From Dendrocalamus latiflorus (lineage: Eukaryota > Streptophyta > Magnoliopsida > Poales > Poaceae), in contig CM029613.1 of the NCBI GenBank assembly GCA_017311315.1, positions 932,501 to 996,500 on the forward strand: 64,000 bases of DNA, in the 5' to 3' direction. A program made the position numbers and the translations under genes. Below, one piece after another: positions 1 through 12,823 of this stretch. The first letter of the stretch is position 1. Every line of letters begins with the position of its first letter. A model generated the notes under the pieces. The model did not search any database, was not told where the DNA came from, and saw only the letters and a list, made by a program, of their open reading frames with translations.

Positions 1-2440
1 ACTCGTTCTTTTCAATTTTATGGTTTATAGGTCTCTCTTGGACAAACAAATGAGATGACTTCTTCGTCATTTTTTCGAAGCAAATTTAAGTAATCGATCT
101 GGGATGAATGATACTTATGCTTTTTTTCTTGTGGCACAGGTTAATTTCTTATACACTTTCGACGAAACCATCTTTCCAGTAGAGACTTATGCACACAACG
201 ATCGGATAGCATATGAACACAGCCATCTCCAAACCACACACCTATCTCCACCCCTTAGATGGCATTTTTCAAAACATCACTCCAGGCGAGTGATCCAACA
301 CTTTTATTCATCGCACCAAGATGATTATAAATTTCGACACGTCAACTTGTGATGGCGGACCACAATGTAAAGAAATTATTGTTGTCCATGTTCACTACTA
401 TTTAAATCTAAAATATGATATACTAACTCTAAGTTCATCAAGAAAAAACCAGATCAGATATTATCAAGAATGACAAGTAAATAATGTAATTAATGTATTA
501 ACTAATTAAACATGACCATTAGTAACTGGTTACAATTAGCATTGACAATTAAGCAATATAGAAATTAACCTATACGTAATATAACCCAAATAATAGGAAT
601 TCAATATGATCAAGGAATGTGGTTTGCCTTGCGATTCGTAGTCGGCGTTCACTTTTTCGTAGGCTTCAAGGTCGTCACTTCTTCTTTCAGTTGTCCTGGG
701 ATTTCTTCTTTGTAATCTAGCGTACACACACATGAACAAAGCCAAAATAAGCCTAATGTAGAGCTACAAAAATTGCAAATAAAATACTGTATAAGAAAAG
801 AGGAAAGCAAAGCCGAAATGTTATCGGAAGGGAAAACCGATGAAGAATTAGCTTTGAAAAGCTTTTAATTGGCAGCGGATGGTGAATATTGATGTTTGTT
901 GGGCCTACTGGGGTCTAGGGTTAGTCTATTGTGCAAAACCGGTGCTAGCTTGGTGAGAAACGATATGGAATCAAGTGAATCAGCCATAAATCGGTGATGA
1001 ACTAGCTTAACTCGGGTTGAACCGGTGGAAATTGGGTTTGATTCGGGCTAAATGGGTTCAACTCAGGTTGAACTCTGTCTGAAACCGGTTTGGTACGATT
1101 TGTCCCGAGATGGTTTGGCTCGATTGTGTGTGCACAATACTACGCTCTGTCTTGGTTGGGTGTGAGCGGCTTGGGTCAAGCATGCTAGCGGGCTTGGTCG
1201 GACTGTGAGTGCACAATGCTGATTGGCATTGTTCTTTTTCTCAGCTTAGCAGAGAGAAAATTTGAGAGAAGAAAGAAGAAGGCTACATGGCGACAAAACG
1301 ATGATGACGATGTGTGCATGGAGTTTTCCTAGGCACCGCGAACCCATTTTGGGTGGTGTGGGAGGATGATGAGGATTGTGGTGGTCAAAAAAGGTAGTGC
1401 AAGGGTGGCGGTTGTAGAAACGGAAAAGCTCACCGTCGGTGAGCTTCAGTGGTCTTTGGTGAGAACCATGGGTGCATGAGCATACACGTGGGTATGGGGA
1501 GTCCTTTGGTGAGGATGGCTTAGTTTAGGATGTGGCGTGGAAGGCTGGCGGCCGTGGTGGTTATGGTGATAGGGCAAAGGACAGCAAAGACTGCTCATGG
1601 AGGAGAAAACGATTGGAGAAGGAGGGGCTCGGTGTGCAGGCAACGAGGCACACCTCGTGACGCAGATGGCGAAGGAAAGAGACAACAGAGGCAATAGATC
1701 GATGGTGACGGTGATGAGGCCGATGGCATGATGAGCTCCGATGACGGCTCTGGTGATCTTCCATCAAGGTGAAGGCACTACTATGATCGCCATGAAGAGG
1801 GAAACACAATGGTTGCTGCTTTGGCTTTTAGACGCATGAAGGTAGTGGCACACAGGGTGCAACGAATGACAGAGGCAGCATGCGAGTGTCAGCGTGGACA
1901 AGCGCACATGTCTCACTGGTGAGCTGGTGTGTGGGTGGCGTGGAAGTCGTTGCGCGGAGTTAAGGTGGCGCTGGCGTAGGAACGAGGGTGTGGTGGTGAT
2001 TCCAAAGTTGGTGAGGTGGTTGAGACGGTGAAGCTTCAACATCGGTGTTGACCGGGCGAGTAGGATGGCGCGGGAGTCAGGCCAAGGCGTGGGCTCGAGC
2101 AGGTGTTGGGCTAGGAGAGATGGGCTGGCCGACTGGAGAGAAGAAAAAGAAAAGAAGATGGGCTGTGGCCTAGGGAGAAAGAAGAAATAAGAGGGAAAAG
2201 GCTATTGGCCGGGCTAGAAACGACCTTAAAGAGAAAAGATTATAAGGAATTTAGGTAATTTTTCAGGGAATTTTAGAGAAAGAAGATAATATTTTTGGCA
2301 CATGAAAAACAAGGAACTTGGGAAAACAAAAAAACAATTCAAGTTATTTTGTGAAAATTTTTATACATTTTTGCAACTTTTTGGGCAACTACAGACAATC
2401 TTTTTGAAGTGGCTTACCGACATTCAGTTCGTTTGCACAA
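1..2440. repeat. Diverged LTR-like repeat, copy A
   Basis: No gene is recognisable. Blocks at about 270-360, 560-900 and 1560-2400 match, in the same order, blocks of the repeat at 13.9-15.2 kb and 24.4-24.8 kb: for example a shared 'gcgagtgatccaacactttt' block, a 'ctagcgtacacacac' block, and the 'ggaagtcgttg' to 'gttggtgaggtgg' run. Both copies end in an A+T-rich tract just before a pyrimidine-poor 'tttt(c)gg(g)...ac(a)' edge. On the minus strand the better-preserved edge of copy B reads TGTGACAACCG, a common start of rice gypsy LTRs, so these are probably old solo LTRs. Exact limits are not resolved. The short frames inside are not gene-like. Confidence 0.5.
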
Positions 2441-2920
2441 ACTCTCGTTCTATAAGTAAAAACTATCAGTCGTAGCCATACACCATCATCCACAACAACA
2501 AAAAAATAAAAAAAACAAGCCCTTTGCCTTTATCCTTTGTGGTCATGTTTGGAATGGAGAAATTTTGAAGAATTTTTGCAAGGGTGGTATAGTTTCCTAA
2601 AAAATCCATGCATTCCAAATATAGCCAATTGTAGAGCCCATTTGGAATGGATAAATTTTAAAGATTTTTTTTATAAAATATACATTGTTTCCTACGAAGT
2701 TCATGTGTTTCAAATGATCACATAGTCTTTTTTCTGTAATTGGGCACATAGTTTCTCTTTTTTGAGCTTGCCTAATGCACTGTGTCTTTTTACCCGCCTA
2801 ATGCCTGGTAACTTGGTTTCTGATAGAAATTAACCTAGCCAGCTCACTTCAAATGGGTCCCACGATGCAGTGACCTGGGTTCGTTTTCGAAATCGAAAGT
2901 GGAATACTAACCCATACATT
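2441..2920. other. Intergenic, no gene seen
   Basis: A+T-rich intergenic sequence. Two related segments near 2545-2610 and 2640-2710 share a 'ttggaatgga' start and a similar order of words, suggesting a decayed MITE or small duplication. No coding potential recognised. Confidence 0.3.
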
Positions 2921-2923
2921 AGC

Positions 2924-4150
2924 GGAAGCATTCCGGGGCAGCGACGCTGACCACGTCGCCCCGGACGCTCCCTCGGCCGGCGCGTGTCGCCCGGTTTCGC
3001 GTACGGTCGGGGGAGCCACTTCCCTCATATTTTCTGAAAATTACGTAAAGGTCCTTTTTCCTCGCGAATAAGTCCCTGCAAGTTTTTTCTTTAAAAAATT
3101 TTTTTGGATGGCGCCCCGCGGGTTTCCAAAATTACGTATAGGTCCTTATTTACTTACGTACAGGTCCTTACAAGTCCTCAGTTTTTTACAAAAAACCTTT
3201 GATTTTTCCGAAATTACGCATTTGTCCTTGTTTTTTTTATGAAACTCTCTGCGAATTATCGTCTCTTTTACTTCGGTGCACTCGGTAGCTAGCGCGGCGT
3301 GCGCCGCGCTTATGCAGCTAGTCTAAACCTCCAAATACCCCGCGGGATTCCTGGCCGCGCAGCCTAGCCACGTCGCCCCCAGCGCTCGGCCGGCCGAGCC
3401 ACTTTCCTCATATTTTCTGAAAATTACGTAAAGGTCCTTTTTCCTCGCGAATAGGTCCCTGCAAGTTTTTTCTTTAAAATTTTTTTTGGATGGCGCCCCG
3501 CGGGTTTCCAAAATTACGTATAGGTCCTTATTTACTTACGTACAGGTCCTTACAAGTCCTCAGTTTTTTACAAAAAAACCCTTTGATTTTTCCAAAATTA
3601 CGCATTTGTCCTTGATTTTTTTTATGAAACTCCCTGCGAATTGTCGTCTCTTTTACTTCGGTCCACACGGTAGCTAGCGCGGCGTGCGCCGCGCTTATGC
3701 AGCTAGTCCTACCCCTATTAAACCCGGGGGGGGGTTCCGGCGCCCTCGCGAGGCCACGTCGCCCGGCGCGCTCCCCCGGCCGGCGCGTGGCGACGGGTTT
3801 TGCGTACGGTCGGGGGAGGCACTTTCCCTGAGATTTCCGAAAATTACGTAAAGGTCCTCCGTTATTGCAAAAAGGTCCCTGTATTTTTTTTGAATAAGCC
3901 CCTGCATATTTTTTTGTATTTTTTTGCTGGGTAGCGACCCGAGGTTTCCCGTAATTACGAACAGGCCCTTACTTCTTCCGGAAAGGCCCTCGGTTTTTTT
4001 ACGAAAAAACCCCTCTGGTCTCCTTTTATTGCGAAAAGGCCCACGTTTTCTTGCGAAAAACCCCTTCGCTTTCTTTTTTCTGCGAATTTTCCCCTCTTTT
4101 ACTTCGGTCCACACGGTGGCTGGCGTGGCGTTGCGCCACAGTAGCTTAAA
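2924..4150 (+). mobile_element. Tandem array of three Helitron-like units
   Basis: Three homologous units of about 385-440 bp lie head to tail: about 2924-3321, 3322-3706 and 3707 to about 4150. All share 'gaccacgtcgccc', 'aaattacgtaaaggtcct' and 'tctcttttacttcggt' blocks. The first two end in a GC hairpin (gcgcggc-gtgc-gccgcgc) followed about 10 nt later by CTAG, and the next unit starts with TC directly after it. A 3' hairpin plus CTRR, with TC at the 5' end, is the Helitron signature. The third unit has a diverged hairpin (gtggcg-tt-gcgccac) and less clear end. No Rep/helicase frame is present, so these are non-autonomous. Confidence 0.6.
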
Positions 4151-4168
4151 AACGAAGCAGAAAAACTA

Positions 4169-4936
4169 AAATAACAAGGGAAAATTGCTCTAATGCCACA
4201 AAGTTATATGCCATCCTCCCTTTTGCCACATACTTCAGTGGGTTTGTTATAATGCCACAAAATTTGTGTTTATGGCTCTCTTTTGCCACTTCCTCCACTA
4301 AAATGACCGTTTTGCCCATCTTCTTCTCCTCCCTCCCTCTTCCTTCTCAAGTCCGGCGCGCCGCCGCCGTGCGGGAGCTCCGCCGTTCCGCGCGCCGACC
4401 CCGCTCGCCTTCCTCCGCCGCCACCCGCCCGCTCATCGTCTCCGCCGCCGCCACCCGCCACTGGCCCGCCGCCTCCCTCTGGCCCACCACCTCCTCGACG
4501 CGCTCCGCTACACCTCCGTCTCGCTCCACCTCACCCCCGACGGCCGCGCCGACGCCCTCTCCCCGGGAGCTTCTCTCCGTCGGGGGTGAGGTGGAGCGAG
4601 ACGGAGGTGGAGCGGAGCGCGTCGGGGAGGCGGCAGGCCAGTGGCGGGTGGCGGCGGCGGAGACGATGAGCGGGCGGGTGGCGGCGGCGGAGGAAGGCGA
4701 GCGGGGTCGGCGCGCGGAACGGCGGAGCTCCCGCACGGCGGCGGCGCGCCGGACTTGAGAAGGAAGAGGGAGGGAGGAGAAGAAGATGGGCAAAACAGTC
4801 ATTTTAGTGGAGGAAGTGGCAAAAGAGAGCCATAAACACAAATTTTGTGGCATTATAACAAACCCACTAAAGTATGTGGCAAAAGGGAGGATGGTATATA
4901 ACTTTGTGGTATTAGAGCAATTTTCCCAAATAACAA
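4169..4936. mobile_element. Foldback Mutator-like element (750 bp) with 9-bp TSD
   Basis: The element occupies 4178-4927 and is flanked by the perfect 9-bp duplication AAATAACAA (4169-4177 and 4928-4936). Its ends are GGGAAAATTG and the reverse complement. The terminal inverted repeats run about 300 bp inward (to about 4475 and from about 4630), and the centre (about 4495-4630) is again an inverted repeat, so nearly the whole element can fold into one hairpin. A 9-bp TSD with long TIRs is typical of Mutator-like elements. The outer arms are A+T-rich and the inner arms very GC-rich and codon-like, as when a MULE has captured gene sequence; the frames seen there on both strands are shadows of the palindrome. 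It ends 157 bp upstream of the PX-gene start codon. Confidence 0.85.
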
Positions 4937-5084
4937 AGGAAAAACGAAGCGAACGTCCCCGAAAAAGCAACTCGGCCGGCCGTTCCCTTCCCAAAAAAGA
5001 GGCCGGCCGCCTCTTCGACCACCACCGCCATCTCCTCCTCACCCACGCCTCGCCGCCGGCCGCCGCACGGCGAATCTGCCGGCG

Positions 5085-8000
5085 ATGGCGATGATTGGTG
5101 GCGCACCGAGGGCTCATACGGTTCGCGACCTCGTAGAGGAGGGGAAGAAGCGGGCCGTGCTGCTCCTCGTCTTCGCCTCCGGGCTCGCCTTTCTCATGTC
5201 CCGTGAGTTCTCCCAAACCCTAAAATAGTACTTACCTTCTGGTAGCTTCGCTCTGCAATGGGATACGCGTAGGTAATTTTGTGGATGCATTGCTCGGCCA
5301 TTAGTGCCGTGATTGGGGACTTAGGGTTTATCTTGTTTGCCGCTTCCGATACATCTCAATTGGACCACGTATTTCGGGTAATTAGCCGGCCTAGGCATGG
5401 GAGTGCTCATTTTGCATCGTTTTTTACCCATTTGTGGAGTAGTGAGGTGAGTTTGTCTCAGTGGTGTTGTAATTTGTTCCACTGAGCAGTTGATACATTA
5501 GAGTTGACTTGGCTCTGAGTAGGTATGATTTGGTGACTTCTTCAGGCATCAGAAATTTTGGTGCTCATTGTTCATTCAATTTGTTTATCAGTGGTGGTAT
5601 GTTGTTACCTGGTGCTATTTGTTAATATTTTTTTGCATACAGTAGAAGCTATATTCACAATGGATGGAATTTGTAGCGAAGGTGTAGACTCTTAAGAGTA
5701 TTAATCATAACTGAATCATCTCCTAGACTGCACGAAGTCTAGAGATAAGCACTAAACATGTCAGTTCAATGGTGGGTTCATATGGACGGCAATTTTAAAA
5801 TGTGGTTCTGTGAAGTTGAAAAAAAGGATACATTTTGAGACAAAATTGTATTGCAGCCATCCAGTCACAAGGTCCATGCTTATTTAACCTTGCATTCTAC
5901 TAACATAATGTTCTTCACTAATGTTTATGCTAAACAACTGATTTTCTCCGTTGCAGTGACAAGCTCTTCAGTTTGGATTAACTTGCCCTTTGCCACAGCT
6001 TTGATAGTTTTATTTCGCTACATATCACTCGACTACGACTTCCGTAGAAAGAGCACAACTACCACAGATCACGGTGCCAGTCATCCACTTGTCAAAACAA
6101 AAGGTATTGAATTAAATAAAATCCCCCCTGCCCAAAAGGATGGAAAGTCAGATTGGAGGAATAAGGTGAATTCACCTCCAGTTGAAGCTGCATTTGAACA
6201 GTTCACAAGGCACCTTGTCACAGAGTGGGTAACAGCTTTGTGGTACTCCCGTTTAACACCTGACAAGGAAGGTCCAGAGGAACTCATTAACATAGTTAAT
6301 ACTGTCCTTGGAGAGATTTCAGTTCGGGCAAGAAACATTAACCTTATCACTCTGCTAACCAGGTATTCAAGACATTGTTTTATCACAAAGCACATAAATA
6401 ATGTTCCGTTTTAGAACATTGGGTGTCATATAGTAAAACCTTCTCTACCTTTTTCAGGGATCTGATCGATCTTATATGCAATAATTTGGAGCTTTATCAT
6501 TTCTGTCAAGCCAAGATTGGAAAAGAGAAGTTTGCTAACCTTTCGACAGAGCGTCGTGATGCTGAACTGAAACTGACCCTTATAGCCGAAAACAAGTTGC
6601 ATCCGGCTTTATTTTCAACCAGTGCTGAATACAAGGTAAGAATGAGTGGATGGTGAAGTTTTCAGTTATTGCTTATAGTAAGTTATTTTGTTGCCATTTG
6701 CCAAACATTTGAGGTGGGCAACTTGATGAACCACTATGTTTGGAATTTAGCTTATGTTTCATAAGTACCATGAACACTCCCTGATTTTCTTTTTAGTGCA
6801 CCATAAGATTCATGTGTTTTCCCCTTCAAATGTACCTGTATTATCTATGCATGGGATAAGTGGAGTGCTTGTAGGTCAACACATATTTAACAGCACATAA
6901 CTGAATGATAAACATTTTTGGTAATTTCTTACGTAAACTGTTTGTGAGATATGGCATATTACTTTTTTTGTTCCCATTGCGTATATCACTTTGATAACAC
7001 ACACTGGCTCATAATTCATGTTTTAATTAGCACCTACATAAGATTGTTGGTGAGTTTGACATTTAGTCATATTGTTGATCTCATGACTCTGTACCTGTGC
7101 AAGCATCAAAGTTCTTCTGATGTACAGTATATGTTTCTTTTTTTTGTGCTAGGTCTTACAAAGACTTGCTGATGGGTTGATATCAATTACAGTAAAGCCT
7201 CAGGATCTACAGTGCTCTTTCTTCCGATGTACTGCACGAGAACTTCTTGCATGTGCAGTCATGAGACCTGTCATGAACTTAGCTAATCCAAGGTTGTAAC
7301 ATACTGCACCTGGTCTACTTCATATAATATTTTTCAACTGTCGTCATATTGACATGTAAAAATTTGCAGGTTTATAAATGAAAGGATTGAATCTTTGGCT
7401 CTTTCTCGTGCTAATAAGGCAGAGAAAGGAGTTACAGAATCCTTGGAGGATGTTACAATGGTTAAACAAAGGGAACCTCCTATGCCCTCTGTAGATGAAC
7501 TTTCTGCAATAATAGATCGCTCAAGTCCAGGGGTTGAACTTGTGCGATTCAGTCAGGGTCAGTCCAAAACTGCATCAGATGTGCAACTCAGTAAAACTAA
7601 AAATCCATCTTGTCTCAAACCAAAACCCCCTAATGCTTTTTTGATCAATAGTTCGCATCCGCCTGAGTCAAGCAATTTATCTTCCACTTCCCACACCACT
7701 TCCCACATTCATTCGGATATTGGTGTTTCATTACATCCCCAAAATAGTGGCAGGACAACTACAGAGAGTTATGGAGGCGAGTGGGCACAGACCTTGGATA
7801 TCAGCTCCCAACGAAAAAATCAAGCTCTAGCACCTGAGCACCTCGAGAATATGTGGACAAAAGGGAAGAATTACAAATCAGAAAATGCAAAACATACTGC
7901 AAAATTACCTGTCAGATCTTCTTCTCTAGGTACCACTTCTTCAGTGCAGCAGTCAGTTCCCTACAGCACTTCCATTCGTCATCATCCTAGTGTTCCACAA

Positions 8001-11000
8001 AGGCAAACAGCTTTGTCTCAGTCTGAGGACCAGCATTTGATAAAATGGTCAACTATACCTGCATATTCAAATGGCACTACTCACCCGCCAAAAAGTTTAT
8101 CTGGAGAAATGGCAGAACATGTCAGCCAAGAAGACATTGGAGTGGACAGTGAGAGCTCATATGCCACTGAGGATGACGAAAATAACAATGTGACCGGCCT
8201 TGATTCTCCGGTAACCAGAGTTTGGGATAGCAAAAGTAAAGGAAATGCCACTTCGTCACATATACATCATCCACTTGAATTTTCTGGTTTCCATAAAGCA
8301 AGGAAGAATAGAAATTACGTGGGCAAGTTGAAAATGTCTAGAACTTCAGGAAGCAAAAGGTCAAGGTCAAATGCTCAAAAGACTCCCGTCTGGCAAGAGG
8401 TGGAGAGATCATCTTTCTTGGTGGGGGATGATTTAGGCATACTACATACATCAGCAAATGATACAAGGACGGATGGACTATATGATGATACTGAGGTGGA
8501 AAGTATGGCAAGGATGTTTAGTGGTACAAATGCTTCATCTTTGTCACTGACATCAACTGACTCTTCTTATTCATCAAATTATTCTACCACTAATGTGTTG
8601 GAAGACTCTTATTTAAAGTTAAGATGTGAGGTAACGTATTTTCCTGAATTTACTTTGATCCTGATAACTAGTGGCGGTACATATCTTTATTAGATTTTCT
8701 TATTCAGGTGGTAGGAGCTAGCATTGTCAAAAGTGGGTCTGGCATGTTTGCTGTGTATTCTGTTTCCGTGACTGATGCCAACGGTAATAGTTGGTCCATC
8801 AAGAGGAGGTGATTATGTTATAGTTTTTCCCTGGTCCCTGGTTATCTGAGCTGCAACAGATATGATGCCTATTATTATTCAAATATGCTACTATTTCTTT
8901 TTAAGTGATTCGTTCTCTGTGGTTGTTGTGTACTTATAATTAGGTTCCGTCATTTTGAAGAGCTACATCGGCGCATGAAAGAATATCCTCAATACAATCT
9001 TCACTTGCCTCCGAAGCATTTCCTCTCATCAGGGTTAGAGGTTCCTGTTGTTCGCGAGAGATGCAAATTGCTTGACATATATCTAAAGGTGTACTTGTGC
9101 TATTTTAAGATACTCAAGATAATTTGTCACTATCTCCATACTTTGCTAAAGCTCAAGTTTAGGTGTTGAGATGTCTAATGAAGAATTCATTTCTTTAAAC
9201 ATACTTAGTTCAAGTTATACTTTAAGGCCAGGTTCATTAGAGGCTAAAATGGTGCTAAGCATCTTGCAAGCAACAGAAAATTTTCTAAGTTTTGGCTTAG
9301 GAAATATAAAGGGTGATATGCTTCTTAGAATTATCTCAAGACAGCCAACATGCATGCTAGCATCAATGTTCATTGTGTGCACGGCTAGCTGACATCTTCA
9401 TCTATGTTACTTTATTGGCTTATTCTACATTTAGTAAACGCCAGTGAGCTTCTTTTTATGTTTAGCTGTTGCTATATGGTTGTCTAACTCTAACCTTGAA
9501 GTCAGCATTTTATCTTTTGTCATGTTTGGTTTTCAGTGTTTTGTTATCTGTGAACATAACATGTGCTAGTGAAATTTGGCTGTTTAGAAAACAAAAACCT
9601 TCTATGTCATGTGATAACTCTACCTGTTAATTCTACAGAAGCTTCTTCAGATTCCCACTGTTTCAAGCTGTATAGAAGTCTGGGATTTTCTAAGTGTTGA
9701 TTCACAGGTTAGTGTTTTCGTAAATCTTATCAAGTTATCATGCCCAACCTTTTTAAAACTGGTATATAATAACTTGGTAGTGTCCCAATTGCAGACATAC
9801 ATCTTCTCAGATACTCTCTCAGTTATCCAGACACTGTCAGGTGAGTAATCCCCTTTAAATTGAGTAGCTAGTTGATCTTTATTAAATCCCTGTTCAATTT
9901 CATGCTTATTTAATGCTCACTTCCTGATATCATGCAGTCAATTTAGATGAAAGATCAAATGAGAAGGATGCAAAACCATTGAATTCTGCCGAAGCTTGGA
10001 ATGGAAATTTGATCTTCACAGGACAATCTTTACATGGACATAAAGATCATACCATGCAGAAGGATAGGGACTTCACTCATGTTAATGGTTTGAGATATAG
10101 GAATGGGAATATGGAACAGAATTTAGGATATAGTATCAGCAACACATGTGCTGATCTTTATCAAGATCACTCTGGAAGTGATCCTGAACAGAATGATCAC
10201 TCGTTTTTAATAAATCCAGGAAATCCTAAGAAAATGCTGTCAAGTGAAACTGATGACACATCTCAAATTTTGGAATCTGATGGATACCCAGTAACTCCTA
10301 ATGAAGTAAGTTCTAATTATTTCTTAAAACTTTTATCTCAAATTTTGGAATCTGATTGATATTCGGTAACTCCTAATGAAGTAAGTTCTAATTATTTCTA
10401 AAAATTTTTACTATAAAATATCATGTATGCTCGAGCTATATTTCTCTTGTTTTTAGCACTCTTTTGTTTCTCCTTTTTTTTGTGCTGTTTTACTTCTTTA
10501 ATTGCTTTTTAATGCAGTAGCCGCCTTACTGATAACTCCAAACTTTAATGCAGTGGATGGCCCCAAATCTTAGTGTCCCCTTATTTCATCTGGTCGATGT
10601 GGTTTTTCAACTCCAAGATGGAGGCTGGATTAGGTGAGTTAATTCTACACACATTATGATTTCTAACATTTAGCATCTGTAACTTTGGTATTTGCACTTG
10701 TAGAATGAACCCCAAGTGGGATTTATCCCTAATAACCTTGTTTTTTGTATAAAAAAAATGCAGGCGTCAAGCATTCTGGGTAGCAAAGCAAATACTGCAA
10801 TTGGGAATGGGAGACACATTTGACGACTGGCTTGTTGAGAAAATCCAGTTACTTAGAAAGGGGAGGATAATTGCTTTTGCAGTTAAGCGTGTTGAGCAAG
10901 TAAGTCTCAGATGATATCTGTAGCAAAGCAGGTGCTAAGTGCCAACAACCAATGATTTAGAAAGGGAACTGTTTTCTTCATGCAATAGATAAATTCTCAC

Positions 11001-12340
11001 AATCAAATCTTTGCTCAGGATTGCCCCCCCCCCCCCATTTAGGCTGCATGTTTTTATTTTCATTATGTGCAGATACTCTGGCCAGATGGAATTTTCATGA
11101 CAAAGCATCCTAAGAGAAAAGCAGTGGCACCCTCGCCTGGTGCCCAGAATAATGGCATGACCAACTGTCTGACTGATGAACAATGCCTAGAAGCTGCTCA
11201 CTGTGCAAATTTTGTCCGTGAAATAATAATAGGTGAACTTTATACTTGATATATTCTATGGGTGATGCTAGATCATTTTATTGGGTTAATTGCATCGCTT
11301 TCCCTTTTATTTTTCTTTCACTGTTTGTAGAGGTGTAATGGTTCCCTTCTAGGTTCTAACGGACTTCAAAGTTCTTTTTTAAGCTTTCACCACAATCTTA
11401 CTGTTTTATCTGCACAGATAAAGCACCACCTGCACTAGTGAGTCTGGTTGGTCGAAAGGAGTACGAAAGATGTGCTCAGGATATCTACTTCTTTCTTCAG
11501 GTAAATATTCTTGGAGGATTCAGTTCTTAGTGAATGCAAATTTACCATTTTATTCAGTATTCTGCACAACATTGGTTCTATTACCATGAAAGCTCATAAG
11601 GCTCTTTAAGAGAAGACACCGGAAACCTCACCCTATTGCCACAAACATGCTTCAGTAGATAAGATAAACCATCCTCCAATTCTGTCAGCCTCATACTCTC
11701 AGTGTTTTGTGCTTACCCTTGTGTTGGAAAGGCAGCATATCAGCACACACAAAATTCATACAGCTGTTCAACAGCCAACTCAACCAGCATCACGCCATCA
11801 CCTATTTAAGATGATTCAACCTCCATGAACCCGTTTGAGATGAGTTGCTTCAAGCAACCAAACAACCCCGAAGTAATTGGTCAAAAACTGGGATACTTTG
11901 TCCACAAATGTATATCCCCATGGTATGCATGCCAAATTTTCTTAACTTTGACCATGACTGAATAAAATTTAGATTGGCCATGCAAATAATTATATGAGCA
12001 GATTCACTTTAAAAATGCTTTTGTGGTATTATGATTTATGATGATTTTCTAACATACCGTTGTAAAAATTAATGATCAAAGTCATATATATCTCTTAGAC
12101 TGTACAAAGTAAAAAAGAAAGAACATTTGCGAACAGAGTAGATCTACTGTAGGAAATGACATGAAGATAAAAGAAATAGTAGCAGCAGCAACTACTTGCC
12201 CCTTAAGGGCCTTAACTGATATTTACAATTTGTTTTCGATCCAGTCCACCGTTTGTTTGAAGCAACTAGCATTTGAACTCCTAGAGCTACTTGTTCTAGC
12301 TGCATTTCCAGAGTTGGATGACACTGAGGAAGTGGCATGA
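5085..12340 (+). CDS. Membrane-anchored PXA-PX-Nexin_C (sorting nexin-like) protein, 15 exons
   Basis: Exons: 5085-5202, 5957-6362, 6458-6635, 7153-7292, 7370-8630, 8708-8808, 8944-9088, 9639-9707, 9795-9840, 9938-10305, 10554-10633, 10764-10899, 11073-11232, 11418-11500, 12245-12340; all junctions are GT-AG and the frame stays open, giving 1128 aa. Two hydrophobic segments (about aa 24-40 and 46-62) act as an N-terminal membrane anchor. A PXA domain follows (about 115-290), then a long Ser/Thr-rich, probably disordered stretch, a PX domain starting near aa 702 with the basic RRFRHFEEL phosphoinositide-binding motif, and a Nexin_C domain (about 945-1120, with GGWIRRQAFW and WPDG). The order matches plant PXA/PX/Nexin_C proteins of about 1000 aa and the mammalian SNX13/14/19/25 group (which adds an RGS domain). 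Family knowledge suggests a role in endosomal or ER membrane traffic; the specific function is unknown. The ATG at 5085 is chosen because it begins exon 1 immediately before the anchor. Confidence 0.88.
10261..10410 (+). repeat. 75-bp tandem duplication across an exon 10 splice donor
   Basis: 10261-10335 and 10336-10410 are two copies of a 75-bp unit with a few substitutions. The unit contains the last 45 coding bases of exon 10 and its GTAAGT donor (10306), so a second donor of the same sequence exists 75 bp downstream (about 10381). Using the second donor would put a TGA (10357-10359) in frame, so the upstream donor must be used for full-length protein. Confidence 0.85.
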
Positions 12341-12823
12341 AGATATACAGTAGTTCTGCGCCCAGGAATGACTTTTTTTTTTGTGATGAATTGAGTCATG
12401 GAGCTTGGTTTCAGACACGTTTTGCCGTTCTAGAATGCTGATCCATTTCGCTGTAAATACGGTGATTTCATAAGTACTGTTGTTTTGACATCCCAATTAA
12501 AATGGAGACGGCTTTGCGCAATGTGAATACGATTAGTTAGCAACTTGTGAGAATGGTCACCCCTCCCCCCTCGCCCGGGGACCATGCTAGGCCGGTTTTG
12601 TGTTTGACAGACTGGTGTCGATGGGTACAGCAATTTTGCTATAGCGTAGGATAGTGTACTCTTTGTTAGCTTCTGTAAATCATTTTGGTGATATGCACTG
12701 CTTATGTAACTGCACGATGGTCAATGAAGATGAAGAGTGGATCGAGGAATTCCTCAGTTCCCGGTTGTTGATAACAGCTCTATCTGAAATCATGATTGCC
12801 GATTTGTTGTCGCCTTATTGGAG
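12341..12823. other. 3' UTR / intergenic
   Basis: Sequence after the stop codon of the PX gene; probably 3' UTR followed by a short intergenic stretch. No further coding sequence recognised. Confidence 0.4.

Noticed and set aside
1446..2042. Overlapping His/Ser/Pro-rich frames on the minus strand
   Set aside because: They lie in the LTR-like repeat, overlap in several frames and resemble no protein family.
4252..5216. Long Ala/Arg-rich frames on both strands (up to 289 codons)
   Set aside because: They come from the GC-rich palindrome of the foldback element; the same peptide appears on both strands. The real coding sequence here is only the PX exon 1 at 5085-5202.
11026..11040. Poly-C tract in a PX-gene intron
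   Set aside because: Simple homopolymer near an exon; could be length-variable but has no clear role.
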